This document shows positions 17,447 to 25,326 of a stretch of 64,000 nucleotides of DNA, in pieces; the stretch's first letter is position 1; each line of letters starts with the position of its first letter. Location of the stretch: the NCBI GenBank assembly GCA_030606285.1, contig JAUWGS010000005.1:101977-165976 (forward strand), written 5' to 3'. The notes under the pieces are model-generated. The model made no database searches. It saw only the letters and a program-made list of their open reading frames with translations, and was not told the DNA's origin. The DNA is from Planctomycetales bacterium (GTDB lineage: Bacteria > 4484-113). The position numbers and the translations under genes were made by a program.

Positions 17447-18028
17447 TTAGTCCACCCTTAGTAATCCTAATTGAACAAGCGGCTGGACTCGCGAGTCGAC
17501 GTCAGAAAGTACCCATCCCTTCTGCTTAGCCCTCTGAACTACTTCCCCAACAGTTAGCACCTCACCTGCCTTCTCCTCAATAATGAAGTGTATCTTGGCA
17601 GCCTCGGCGAGTTCGCTGACAGTTAAGTTCTCGGTTCTATCTACGACACTACTGAGGCCCTTTGCGAACCCGGGAAGCCCTTCTGCGTCGCTGTTCCCTA
17701 GAGATTCGTGAAGCTCCGATCCTCTACCAGTTAGGCGATAGCGATATTCGAATCTTGGGAGCAATTCAGACTGGTTCTCACCTCGCAGCACCCGCAATGT
17801 GGTTCGATCCTCCTCAGTTAAGTCGAGAGCCAAACATGTTCTTAGGCCATCAGTAAGTTCATCGGAATAGGGACCATATAAATATGCGCGGAACGCCACA
17901 AAACGTATCTGCGTGAGTGCTTGCGTTAGGTATACTTCCTTGTGGAGTCTAGTGCGCCCTTCCAAACCGCTTACTGCGTGAGCACCCACAGTCATTAGCA
18001 CAACGTGATGCGGTCGGATTTTCATCAC
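17447..18028 (-). CDS. YwgA-like winged-helix protein
   Basis: 193 residues. The N-terminal half carries GRTRLHK at 24-30 followed by an aromatic-rich helix, and YGPYS at 51-55. This is the GRTxLxKxxYL ... YGPYS pattern of the YwgA family, thought to be winged-helix. It overlaps the 3' end of the upstream HD-phosphohydrolase gene by 4 nt. The same pair, ywfO-ywgA, is adjacent in Bacillus subtilis, so the linkage is probably functional, but the biochemical role is unknown. A second protein with the same two motifs is encoded at 52594. It is more A+T-rich than the surrounding core genes. Confidence 0.65.
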   Translation of the reverse strand: MMKIRPHHVVLMTVGAHAVSGLEGRTRLHKEVYLTQALTQIRFVAFRAYLYGPYSDELTDGLRTCLALDLTEEDRTTLRVLRGENQSELLPRFEYRYRLTGRGSELHESLGNSDAEGLPGFAKGLSSVVDRTENLTVSELAEAAKIHFIIEEKAGEVLTVGEVVQRAKQKGWVLSDVDSRVQPLVQLGLLRVD

Positions 18029-19473
18029 TTGCCCCCTTGTTGATATAGATTATACAACTTATCCCGAATCTCCGAAGCTCGATCCGAATCAGCACTAAGA
18101 TTATCGGTTGGATCGTCCTGCACGATTACCTGTAGCCTTATCTGCTCCGGCTCCTGTAAGCGCCTGAGAATAGAGGGTTCATGCTCGGATAGCTTCCTCG
18201 CTTCCCCATGTTCTGGTCTTATTACAACCGTCTCTGGCTCAAGCCGGTACTTCTCGCGACCTGTGTGCGGAGTTGCGGATGTGGTGTTTCTTACAATGAC
18301 CAGTTCCGAGGGACATCCAAGAACCTCGGCTATCTCCTGTTCCTCCTTCCTCGCCTCATCAGTATGGCTCTCCAGTGTCGTTAATCTATCTTGGCTATTA
18401 ATGTCCTTAGTGAGAACGCGGATGTCCTCATCCAGTCTAAGTTTCAGCAAACGTCTGTCTCTGATTCGCCGAAATAGGTCCCCTGCATATCCGTTAGCAG
18501 CACAGCCGCAGTCCATCATCCTCTCATCATGCCAGAGCAAGAATTCACTGATGTATTCCTGTGTATCTCCGTATTCAAAGAGCTTTCCGAGATTGTCATG
18601 CGGTTTCACAGATGTTTGGCTCTCAGGCATGCCCACAAGTGTCAGGTTAAGCCCACGCACTAGCATATTATCAGTCACCACTCTCACTTTGTGAAAGTAC
18701 AACTGCTCTGCAAGAAAGAACTTGGCAAGAATGCACTGCTCAATGGCCCTTACACCCTCTCCCTTAATTGCCAGAAAGCAGTGGGGACCACTGATGTGAA
18801 TCGTCGTGCTTTCGATCACTTTCTCTAAGTCGAACACACCGTACTTCACGCCAGCATAGTGACTGTCCCTCAGCAGGTAGTCTAGTTTGTCGGAATCAAC
18901 AGGGCCACTGACGATCTCCTTTGCCAGGAAACGGACCTCCCTTCCCTGATGTTTCTTGCCCTCAATGACTTGAACAACGTCATCCAGATCCTCTTCAAGT
19001 ATTTCTACAAGCTCTTCAGAGTGACGGATTAAACTGGAAGTAATCCTCTCATGTAGAGACTCGACTTCCTCAGTATTGCGCAGACTCACTGGCAGTTTTG
19101 AAAGCAAGACAGGTTCAGTTGAATGGCCGAACGGCAAGTGCCCTATGTCATGTAATAGCGCGGCAATTCGCACTATGCGCCGGAAATCATCTGGCGACTT
19201 GCCAAGCAGTATCTCGTCGCGTTGTCCTGTAGTTAGCGATTGGATTTCCTCTAGCAAATGGTCAGCCATTCGTGAGGCGACGCGAAGCGTGCCAACGCTG
19301 TGCTCGAATCGTGTGTGAACAGCGCCCGGATAAACAAGGTACGCATGGGCAAGCTGTCTGATTCTTCTCAGCCTTTGAAACGGGCGGGAGTCTATTAGCC
19401 GCCTTTCCTTCTGTGTGAGCGGTATGAATCCGTGAATTGGATCCCGGATGCTTGTTGGATACTTCAGCTCCAT
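18025..19473 (-). CDS. HD-superfamily nucleotide phosphohydrolase (YwfO/COG1078 type)
   Basis: 482 residues. The N-terminal signature DPIHGFIPLT is followed by HTRFEHSVG (H53, H58) and the HD doublet LLHDIGH (H108-D109). A later D in GPVDSDKLDYLLRDSHYAG completes the metal site. Relatives such as Enterococcus EF1143 hydrolyse dNTPs and may act in dNTP-pool control. ATG 19473 gives the usual MELKYPTSIRDPIHG start; a TTG four codons upstream is the alternative. The YwgA-like gene overlaps its end. The -10 box TATACT is at 19500-19505. Codon use and base composition are A/T-richer than in the housekeeping genes, suggesting acquisition. Confidence 0.9.
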   Translation of the reverse strand: MELKYPTSIRDPIHGFIPLTQKERRLIDSRPFQRLRRIRQLAHAYLVYPGAVHTRFEHSVGTLRVASRMADHLLEEIQSLTTGQRDEILLGKSPDDFRRIVRIAALLHDIGHLPFGHSTEPVLLSKLPVSLRNTEEVESLHERITSSLIRHSEELVEILEEDLDDVVQVIEGKKHQGREVRFLAKEIVSGPVDSDKLDYLLRDSHYAGVKYGVFDLEKVIESTTIHISGPHCFLAIKGEGVRAIEQCILAKFFLAEQLYFHKVRVVTDNMLVRGLNLTLVGMPESQTSVKPHDNLGKLFEYGDTQEYISEFLLWHDERMMDCGCAANGYAGDLFRRIRDRRLLKLRLDEDIRVLTKDINSQDRLTTLESHTDEARKEEQEIAEVLGCPSELVIVRNTTSATPHTGREKYRLEPETVVIRPEHGEARKLSEHEPSILRRLQEPEQIRLQVIVQDDPTDNLSADSDRASEIRDKLYNLYQQGGK

Positions 19474-19499
19474 TGCGAGGAACAAACTAAGTATACATT

Positions 19500-19505
19500 A
19501 GTATA
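19500..19505 (-). promoter_or_regulatory. -10 box TATACT
   Basis: Predicted +1 at about 19493, giving a leader of about 20 nt to ATG 19473. A second TATACT lies at 19490-19495. Confidence 0.45.
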
Positions 19506-19536
19506 GCTTGAATGTCAACAAGCTACTGCCATGTTC

Positions 19537-19638
19537 TTACCCCAGCGCCTGTTGTAGGTCGCTGATTATATCCCCCGCATCCTCCAATCCAACCGACAGC
19601 CTCAGCATTTCGGGCAATATGCCGATGGCTCGCCGCTC
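19537..19638 (-). pseudogene. 3' end of a Cys/Met-metabolism PLP enzyme gene (remnant 1)
   Basis: Read on the minus strand the fragment encodes ERRAIGILPEMLRLSVGLED, then ~13 more residues and a stop at 19537. This is the conserved C-terminus of cystathionine gamma-synthase / O-acetylhomoserine sulfhydrylase type enzymes. No upstream part is present: at about 19629-19638 the sequence passes into the lipoprotein fragment on the other strand. A homologous, non-identical remnant lies at 20874-20978. Confidence 0.75.
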
Positions 19639-19752
19639 TGGCTCATACGCAACCCTTCCCGAAAACGCGCGCACCTTGCGCTCATTGACGAAGGCGTGTC
19701 GGTAGACAGGTTCCTCATCGCAATCGGCGCGAAGGAGAAGGAGGAGAGGTGA
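19629..19752 (+). pseudogene. 3' end of the 16700-17359 lipoprotein gene (detached copy)
   Basis: Encodes LWLIRNPSRKRAHLALIDEG plus ~20 residues to a stop at 19752, closely matching the last ~40 codons of the lipoprotein gene at 16700. It has no start and no N-terminal portion. Its truncated end abuts the truncated end of the PLP-enzyme remnant over a short shared CTCGCCGCTCTGG-like sequence. Confidence 0.75.
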
Positions 19753-19776
19753 GGCTGCGGACGCAGGCGTGGCTCA

Positions 19777-20484
19777 CTATGATTGCTCTGAAAAGAAGCT
19801 GCGCAGGTCGCGCAGGCAGGCTGCACAAAGCGGACTGTCAGCGTGAAGCCGCTCATCCGTCATTCTAAGCCAGTCACCGGGAACTATCAGACCTTGGCGC
19901 ATGACGCAGCCATTATTGGTGCAATGCTTGCCCAAGCTCTCCTCGACGTTATCCTTTCTATTTAGGGCTGGAACCCTAAAAACGTGCCCGACCTCGTGCA
20001 TCACTTCCGTCTGGATGCAGCCCGCCATTTGTTCTTTAGAATTTAGCCCGCAAAACCTCTTAACCGACAACACCGTTCCTAGCGCGGGATACGCGGAGCC
20101 AGCAACGTAACAGGTATCTTCGTCCTGGTATATGTCCGTGTGGAGGACTAGGACATGGTAGTGAGGATGGTCAGAGCCAAGAAGTAAATCGGAGCCATTA
20201 GGCAGCTCCAGAAGCTTGTCAAGGACAACGGAGGCGTTGGCTTGCTTTGGGCGAGAGCTTTCCTCCCGCCCTCGGTTCACATACCACTCCACGCTCTTGT
20301 GCGGAACTAAGGTGTCGTCGGTTGAGCTTCGCTCCTCTGACGAGCGACCGAGATTGTGCACCTCGATAGCCTGGTCAACGCCTGCAAGCTGAAGTATCTC
20401 ACGAATTCCAGCTAGTACGGCTTTCAACTGGAAGTCTTCAATTCCGTCCTCCGACATCACATAGATTGGCTTAATGTTTCTCAC
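19777..20484 (-). CDS. Archaemetzincin-like zinc metallopeptidase
   Basis: 235 residues. The zinc site is H163-E-V-G-H167. Downstream are H187-C188, C193 with M195 (HCTNNGCVM), and C220-x-x-C223 near the C-terminus. The order HExxH ... HC-x4-C-x-M ... CxxC is that of archaemetzincins, which carry a second structural zinc. Here the HExxH-to-HC gap is about 20 residues, longer than the usual HExxHxxGxxHC, so the third ligand is displaced or lies in an insertion. No signal peptide, so probably cytoplasmic. It starts at GTG 20484. The gene sits between fragments of other genes and looks acquired. Substrate unknown. Confidence 0.65.
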   Translation of the reverse strand: MRNIKPIYVMSEDGIEDFQLKAVLAGIREILQLAGVDQAIEVHNLGRSSEERSSTDDTLVPHKSVEWYVNRGREESSRPKQANASVVLDKLLELPNGSDLLLGSDHPHYHVLVLHTDIYQDEDTCYVAGSAYPALGTVLSVKRFCGLNSKEQMAGCIQTEVMHEVGHVFRVPALNRKDNVEESLGKHCTNNGCVMRQGLIVPGDWLRMTDERLHADSPLCAACLRDLRSFFSEQS

Positions 20485-20532
20485 GGTGATGCCTTTACTA
20501 GCCGTAAGAATAGCGGTTCAACGCAGCATCGA

Positions 20533-20820
20533 TTATTTCGCTTCTCCCCTGAGGAGGGTGGCTATAATTCCCACCAGCCCGACAATGAGAATCGCCGCCC
20601 CGATGAGAAGGAAGGTTATATAAGTTACTATGTAAGGATGAGCCAGGTCAGTGGTAATCATCTTATAGTAGGGATTAATGTTATGTTCAGACCACTCCAT
20701 CATGCCCATGTCCAATAACCCAAGCTGCGCCATGGTACAGCTTCGAGCCAGTAGCATGAGAATGACACCCGCGAGGGCTACAGTCCCTGAGAAGATCAGG
20801 GCGGTTGTCTGCTTCATCAT
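20533..20820 (-). CDS. Small two-helix membrane protein
   Basis: 95 residues from ATG 20820 (MMKQTTALIFSG). Two transmembrane segments, one near residues 8-26 and one near 65-88, are separated by a soluble loop (MMEWSEHNINPYYK). There is no recognised family. The start is fixed by an extended -10 box TGCTATGAT at 20846-20854, which would lie inside any longer reading. Upstream in the same strand is a PLP-enzyme gene remnant, not a functional partner. Confidence 0.6.
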   Translation of the reverse strand: MMKQTTALIFSGTVALAGVILMLLARSCTMAQLGLLDMGMMEWSEHNINPYYKMITTDLAHPYIVTYITFLLIGAAILIVGLVGIIATLLRGEAK

Positions 20821-20845
20821 AATAGCTTGACCTCTCAATGCCAAA

Positions 20846-20854
20846 ATCATAGCA
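20846..20854 (-). promoter_or_regulatory. Extended -10 box TGCTATGAT
   Basis: Predicted +1 at about 20839, 19 nt before ATG 20820, with a GAGAGG Shine-Dalgarno between them. Confidence 0.5.
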
Positions 20855-20873
20855 TACACAGCCAGCTTCCCCG

Positions 20874-20978
20874 CTACCCCAGCGACTGCTGCAAATCGGC
20901 AACAATATCCGCCGCGTCTTCCAATCCCACCGACAGGCGCAGCATTTCGGGCAGTAACCCTATTGCGCGCCGCTCGCC
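20874..20978 (-). pseudogene. 3' end of a Cys/Met-metabolism PLP enzyme gene (remnant 2)
   Basis: Encodes GERRAIGLLPEMLRLSVGLE followed by ~13 residues and a TAG at 20874, parallel to remnant 1 but with many silent and some amino-acid differences. Upstream (20979-21050) the sequence is palindromic spacer repeats (GCGGCGCTCACTAGCGCCGC and CCGGGCTGGTGAGCCCGG modules), so the coding part stops abruptly. Confidence 0.75.
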
Positions 20979-21089
20979 TTTCCCCCTCTGAGTACGCGGC
21001 GCTCACTAGCGCCGCTCTGAATCGCCGGGCTGGTGAGCCCGGCCTACCCGGTTAAGAGCCTTCCCTGGCTACCGGCCACTGGCCCCTGG

Positions 21090-22184
21090 CTATTCCAACA
21101 ACTCATACTGCGTCGTGCGGCGCTGGGGCGTGAAGCCGGCCTTTGAGATCAACCGGCGGAGTTCCGCTTCGGTCATCGCGTAACTCGTCCCGGCGGCGGC
21201 GACGACGTTTTCTTCGAGCATCGTGCCGCCCATGTCGTTTGCGCCGAACATCAGCGCAAGCTGCCCCACCTTCGGCCCCATCGTTACCCACGACGCCTGC
21301 AAATTCTCAAAGTTACTAAGATACAACCGCGCCACCGCAAGCGTCCGCAGGTAATCCAGCCCACCCACAGCCGTGCCGCCCAGCGCGGTGTTCTCCGGCT
21401 GGTAGGTCCAGCAGATAAACGCGGTGAAGCCCCCCGTTTCGTCCTGCAATGCGCGGATGCGCTCCAGGTGCTCGATGCGCTCGGCGAGCGTCTCCACATG
21501 CCCGAACATCATCGTCGCCGTAGTGCGCATCCTTAAGCCGTGCGCCTCACGCATCACGCCAATCCACTCGTCGGCGGTGCACTTGTGCGGCGACACTTCG
21601 CTGCGCACGCGGTCGGATAAAATCTCCGCGCCGCCTCCGGGCAGGCTGTCCAGCCCCGCCTCGCGCAGTCTGCTTAACACCTCGCGCACCGGCATCCCGA
21701 AAAGCCTGCTAAAATGCACAACTTCCGGCGGCGAGAACGAATGCAGCGTCGTTTTAGGAAAGTCGCGCTTGATGCAGCGCAACAGGTCTAAATACCACTC
21801 GAACGGCAGCGAAGGATGGTGCCCGCCCTGCATCAATATCTGCTTCGCGCCAAGCTCCACTGCCTCGGTGATCTTCGCCCTTATCACCGGCTCGTATTGA
21901 TTGACGTACGCATCCTCGTCGCCGATATCGCGCGAGAATGCGCAGAAGCGGCAGCGGCTGATGCAGACATTCGTGTAATTGATATTGCGGTCGACGACGT
22001 AGGTCACAACTCTTGGCTCAACACGCTTAAGCCGCAACTTGTGCGCCGCGCGCCCAAGCTCATGGATATCGCCCGCACGCAGCAGAAGCTCGCCTTCTTC
22101 GCAGCTCAGGCGTCCGCCAGCCACCGGTTTTGAGCAGAGCTTTCCGGTTTCGTCAATCGGGAGGCTGCTCGGCTTATCCGACAT
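21090..22184 (-). CDS. mqnC: Cyclic dehypoxanthinyl futalosine synthase
   Basis: 364 residues, radical SAM enzyme of the futalosine pathway to menaquinone that cyclises dehypoxanthinylfutalosine. The motif NINYTNVCISRCRFCAFSR contains the CxxxCxxC [4Fe-4S] cysteines. LPGGGAEILSD and the C-terminal MLEENVVAAAG segment are also typical. Assigned as MqnC rather than MqnE by the sequence around the cluster (CAFSR) and by the presence of a distinct MqnE upstream. It is the third gene of the minus-strand run mqnE-mqnA-mqnC, 5 nt after mqnA. No mqnB or mqnD lies in the window. Confidence 0.92.
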   Translation of the reverse strand: MSDKPSSLPIDETGKLCSKPVAGGRLSCEEGELLLRAGDIHELGRAAHKLRLKRVEPRVVTYVVDRNINYTNVCISRCRFCAFSRDIGDEDAYVNQYEPVIRAKITEAVELGAKQILMQGGHHPSLPFEWYLDLLRCIKRDFPKTTLHSFSPPEVVHFSRLFGMPVREVLSRLREAGLDSLPGGGAEILSDRVRSEVSPHKCTADEWIGVMREAHGLRMRTTATMMFGHVETLAERIEHLERIRALQDETGGFTAFICWTYQPENTALGGTAVGGLDYLRTLAVARLYLSNFENLQASWVTMGPKVGQLALMFGANDMGGTMLEENVVAAAGTSYAMTEAELRRLISKAGFTPQRRTTQYELLE

Positions 22185-22189
22185 GCAGG

Positions 22190-22954
22190 CTACTTCGCGA
22201 GCTTAGCGAGCTTGAGTTCATGCACCTTCTGGCGGAAAAACTCGAGGAAATCCAGATCGCGGGGCGAAAGCCGGAAGTGCAGCGCCTTGCCGAAGTAATC
22301 CACCAGGGCCTTGTGGCTCACCTGCCATTCCCGCTCCGCGAACTTGCACAGCCCGTCCCAGTCTTCCTCGACTTTGGCGTAGGCTTCCTCCAGTATCCCC
22401 ACAAGGTCATCCGAGACCGGCTCGCTGCCCTGCCACATTGCAAACACGACCGGCAGCTTGAACAGCTTGTCAATCAGCGCGGCAATGTCGTAGGCATAAT
22501 GGTACGTGAACTGCGGATGGAAATTCTGGTCGCCGATGATCACGCGGCCGATTTTTGGCTGGAGCTTCGCGCGGACGTCTCTGGCAGGTGTAAACTTCAC
22601 GCGCTGTTGTCGTTCGTTGAAGATAATGCGGGTCAGCGCGTTGCTGGTTAGGCTGGCCGGGTCCTCTTCAACCACGGTCACCTTATCCAGCGGATCCTGC
22701 GAGTAGATCATCACCGTTATCACCCGGCCCTCGGCAGCCACGCAGAGGTCGGTTATCCGGCTGCGCAGCTTCGCGGCGTACACGAATGACGAAGTGAGGG
22801 CTGCATCGAGCTTCCCCTCCCGCATCAGGTGGAACAGCTCCGCCGGCATCCCCCACGTAGGCTTCACGCGCGGGTGGTCCTGCAGCCCGTGAACGAGCGG
22901 CAGCGCATTGAGAAACGGTAACAGTCCAACTCTAAACTTCTTGGGCATCTTCAT
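22190..22954 (-). CDS. mqnA: Chorismate dehydratase
   Basis: 254 residues of the periplasmic-binding-like MqnA/MqnD fold. MqnA dehydrates chorismate to 3-[(1-carboxyvinyl)oxy]benzoate, the first step of the futalosine route. VGLLPFLNALPLVHGL at the N-terminus and the PAELFHLMREGKLDAALTSS segment are diagnostic for MqnA. Its start lies 23 nt inside the mqnE 3' end and mqnC follows after 5 nt, so the three are one operon. Acts in the cytoplasm. Confidence 0.92.
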   Translation of the reverse strand: MKMPKKFRVGLLPFLNALPLVHGLQDHPRVKPTWGMPAELFHLMREGKLDAALTSSFVYAAKLRSRITDLCVAAEGRVITVMIYSQDPLDKVTVVEEDPASLTSNALTRIIFNERQQRVKFTPARDVRAKLQPKIGRVIIGDQNFHPQFTYHYAYDIAALIDKLFKLPVVFAMWQGSEPVSDDLVGILEEAYAKVEEDWDGLCKFAEREWQVSHKALVDYFGKALHFRLSPRDLDFLEFFRQKVHELKLAKLAK

Positions 22955-24047
22955 CCACCGGTTCGTATTCGCGCATATCCCGATAGAGCGCGTCGCGCAT
23001 AATCGGTTTCAGCCCGGCGCCCCTAATGATACCAGCAAGCTCGCTAATGGTCACCCCTTTGGGCGCAGTGGCTCCAGCAGCGTGATAGATTCGCTCATAC
23101 ACTACAGTGCCGTCCACGTCGTCCGCGCCCCAGAGGAGCATCACCTGCGCGAGCTTCAACCCGTATTCCACCCAGTAGGCCTTGATGTGGGGGAATTTGT
23201 GGAGCGCGACGCGCGACGCGGCCACGTGGCGCAGATCCTCCACGCCGGTGGTGAACTCGCCGCCCAACCGGTTCCCCACCGGATGGTACGCCAGCGGTAT
23301 GAACGCCTGAAAACCCCCTGTCTCATCCTGCAAGTCGTAGAGCTGGAGCAGATGTTCAGCTTTCTGCTTGGGCGTCTCCACATGGCCGTAGAGCATCGTG
23401 GCGTTCGTGGGAATCCCCAGCTCGTGCGCCGTGCGGTGCACAGCGAGCCATTCGTCTCCCGAAATCTTGTCCGGGCAAATCTGTAAGCGCACTTCGTCAG
23501 CGAATACCTCCGCCCCTCCACCGGGCATCGCATCCAGTCCCGCGTCTTTTAGGTCGAGGAGCGTATCGCGCACGCTCATACCTGACAGCTCAGCCATCCA
23601 TGCTACTTCCACTGCGGTAAACGCCTTTAGCTGCACCTCCAGGAAGGCTTCGCGCAGTGTCGTGAGAATCCCCCGATAGTATCCGTAATCCGCCAGCTCG
23701 CGCGGCGGGATTGCGCCAACAATGTGAAACTCCCGCACGTCCTGAACACCATCGGCTTTCAGGCTCTCCACAATCTCGTCCGGCTGCAGAAAATAGGCAT
23801 CGTCATCTGTAGCATCAGCGCTGAAGGAGCAGAACAGGCAGCGGTTCTGGCAGATGTTCGTGTAGTTTATATGCCGGTTTGCCACGACATACGTGCGGTC
23901 GCCGTGCAGCTTCATGCGAATTTCGTGCGCCAGCCCGCCCAGCCAGTGAAGGTCGGCGTCGGTGAGTAGGAACACGACTTCATCCGGCGTCAGCCGCTCG
24001 CCGGACAGGGCCTTGCGCTCGATGGTTGATTGGACGGAGTCCCGCAC
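22932..24047 (-). CDS. mqnE: Aminofutalosine synthase
   Basis: 371 residues, radical SAM enzyme that joins SAM-derived adenosyl to the MqnA product. The cluster motif is in NRHINYTNICQNRCLFCSFS (CxxxCxxC), and MPGGGAEVFADEV and the MQNE-type HIVGAIPP segment follow. It produces 6-amino-6-deoxyfutalosine, so the pathway here probably passes through aminofutalosine. GTG 24047 is about 2 nt from the predicted +1 of a TAGAAT box. First gene of the mqn operon and divergent from dnaN. Confidence 0.92.
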   Translation of the reverse strand: MRDSVQSTIERKALSGERLTPDEVVFLLTDADLHWLGGLAHEIRMKLHGDRTYVVANRHINYTNICQNRCLFCSFSADATDDDAYFLQPDEIVESLKADGVQDVREFHIVGAIPPRELADYGYYRGILTTLREAFLEVQLKAFTAVEVAWMAELSGMSVRDTLLDLKDAGLDAMPGGGAEVFADEVRLQICPDKISGDEWLAVHRTAHELGIPTNATMLYGHVETPKQKAEHLLQLYDLQDETGGFQAFIPLAYHPVGNRLGGEFTTGVEDLRHVAASRVALHKFPHIKAYWVEYGLKLAQVMLLWGADDVDGTVVYERIYHAAGATAPKGVTISELAGIIRGAGLKPIMRDALYRDMREYEPVDEDAQEV

Positions 24048-24055
24048 TGCCGCGT

Positions 24056-24061
24056 ATTCTA
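24056..24061 (-). promoter_or_regulatory. -10 box TAGAAT for the mqn operon, near-leaderless
   Basis: Lies 8 nt before GTG 24047 and is divergent from the dnaN promoter at 24120-24128. Confidence 0.5.
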
Positions 24062-24119
24062 TGCGACTTGCGCTTCTTCAACAAGCACTGTCCGCCAGCC
24101 GTATTCGCTTCCGCCCATC

Positions 24120-24128
24120 TGCTATAAT
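24120..24128 (+). promoter_or_regulatory. Extended -10 box TGCTATAAT for dnaN
   Basis: Predicted +1 at about 24135. The leader of ~19 nt holds AGGAGGGA before ATG 24154. This rules out the longer open frame starting at 23962. Confidence 0.65.
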
Positions 24129-24153
24129 TGAGCTTCAGTCAGGAGGGACAACT

Positions 24154-25278
24154 ATGAAACTCACCATCTCCCAGGAAAAGTTGAGCCAGGCGCTCAACCT
24201 TGTCAGCAAGGCGGTCTCCAGCCGCACGCTGAACCTGGTTCTCGCTCACATCCGGTTCCAGGTGACGAAGAAGAGCCTGACGCTCACCGGGTCGGACGGC
24301 GATTTCACGATCGAACACACGGTCGATACCGAGGGAGAACGTGAAGGCGCGCTGCTAGTGCCCGCGCGACTCTTCGTCGACCTCATCACGAGGCTGCCCA
24401 AAAAGGACGTGACGCTGGAGCGCCAGGACGGGATGCTCAAGATTGTAAGCGGCTACTCGGATTACTCCATCAACATCCTGCCCGACGAGAACTTCCCCAG
24501 CCTTCCGCTGTTCGAGGAAGGTAAGCTGGCGCAGCTTCCCGCCGGACTGCTGAGGAGCGCCCTGGGGCGAACCACCTTCAGCGCCCTCAAAGACCCCAGC
24601 GGGACCACGAGCCACTATACGCACGGCGTGCTGCTCAACTTCCACGAAGACAACCTGGACATCGTGGCAACGGACGGGCACCGCCTGGCGCTGGAGCGAA
24701 TGGACAATCCCGCGCCGGAAATCAAAGACCGCAGCCTGCTGGTACCCACTACAATCACCGAGGAGCTAAGGCGGGCACTGCCGAGCGAAGAGGATAAGAC
24801 CGTCGAGATCTACTTCCTGAGCAACCAGGTCTTCTTCAAGTTCGATAACAGCGTCTTCGGCGGATCGCTCTTCGACATCAAGTACCCCGATTACCTGAAG
24901 GTAGTGCCCAAGGAAACCAAATCCGTCGCCAACGTAAACCGCAGCGCGTTGCGTGAGGCGCTTCAGCGCGTCCTCATTGTGTTTAAGGTAAAGGAGCAGA
25001 ATCCGGTCGTCCGGGTGGAGACCAGCGGTGACAGCCTGGTCATCTCAAGCGAATCCCAGGATGTTGGCAAAGGCGTCGAGGAAATGCCGTTCACTCAGGG
25101 CTCGCCTTTCGCGGACATACGCATCGCTATCAACCCGGCGTATCTGGCTGATGTTCTCGCGGTGGTGGACGCGGATACCGTTGACCTGCACTGGACGAGC
25201 GAAGTGAACCCGCTGAAGCTGGAGCTTCCGGAGAAGCCCGGTTACACTTATATTGTGATGCCCATCCGGATGGACTAG
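24154..25278 (+). CDS. dnaN: DNA polymerase III beta subunit (sliding clamp)
   Basis: 374 residues, usual length, forming the ring-shaped dimer that tethers polymerase III to DNA. The N-terminus MKLTISQEKLSQALNLVSKA and the C-terminal pentad-like YTYIVMPIR are typical clamp signatures, and three repeated clamp domains fit the length. The start is set by the AGGAGGGA Shine-Dalgarno and the promoter just upstream. dnaN here is far from dnaA (39 kb) and is instead followed by a CsrA-type gene 48 nt downstream, an unusual context. Confidence 0.96.
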   Translation: MKLTISQEKLSQALNLVSKAVSSRTLNLVLAHIRFQVTKKSLTLTGSDGDFTIEHTVDTEGEREGALLVPARLFVDLITRLPKKDVTLERQDGMLKIVSGYSDYSINILPDENFPSLPLFEEGKLAQLPAGLLRSALGRTTFSALKDPSGTTSHYTHGVLLNFHEDNLDIVATDGHRLALERMDNPAPEIKDRSLLVPTTITEELRRALPSEEDKTVEIYFLSNQVFFKFDNSVFGGSLFDIKYPDYLKVVPKETKSVANVNRSALREALQRVLIVFKVKEQNPVVRVETSGDSLVISSESQDVGKGVEEMPFTQGSPFADIRIAINPAYLADVLAVVDADTVDLHWTSEVNPLKLELPEKPGYTYIVMPIRMD

Positions 25279-25326
25279 GAACAGTCGCAGTTGCCCGGAG
25301 GGGTGGGCTTTGGCGGAAAACCCGAA

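Noticed and set aside
23962..24153. Longer N-terminus for DnaN
   Set aside because: The stretch contains the dnaN promoter and the divergent mqnE start; a perfect Shine-Dalgarno sits before ATG 24154, which gives the canonical N-terminus.
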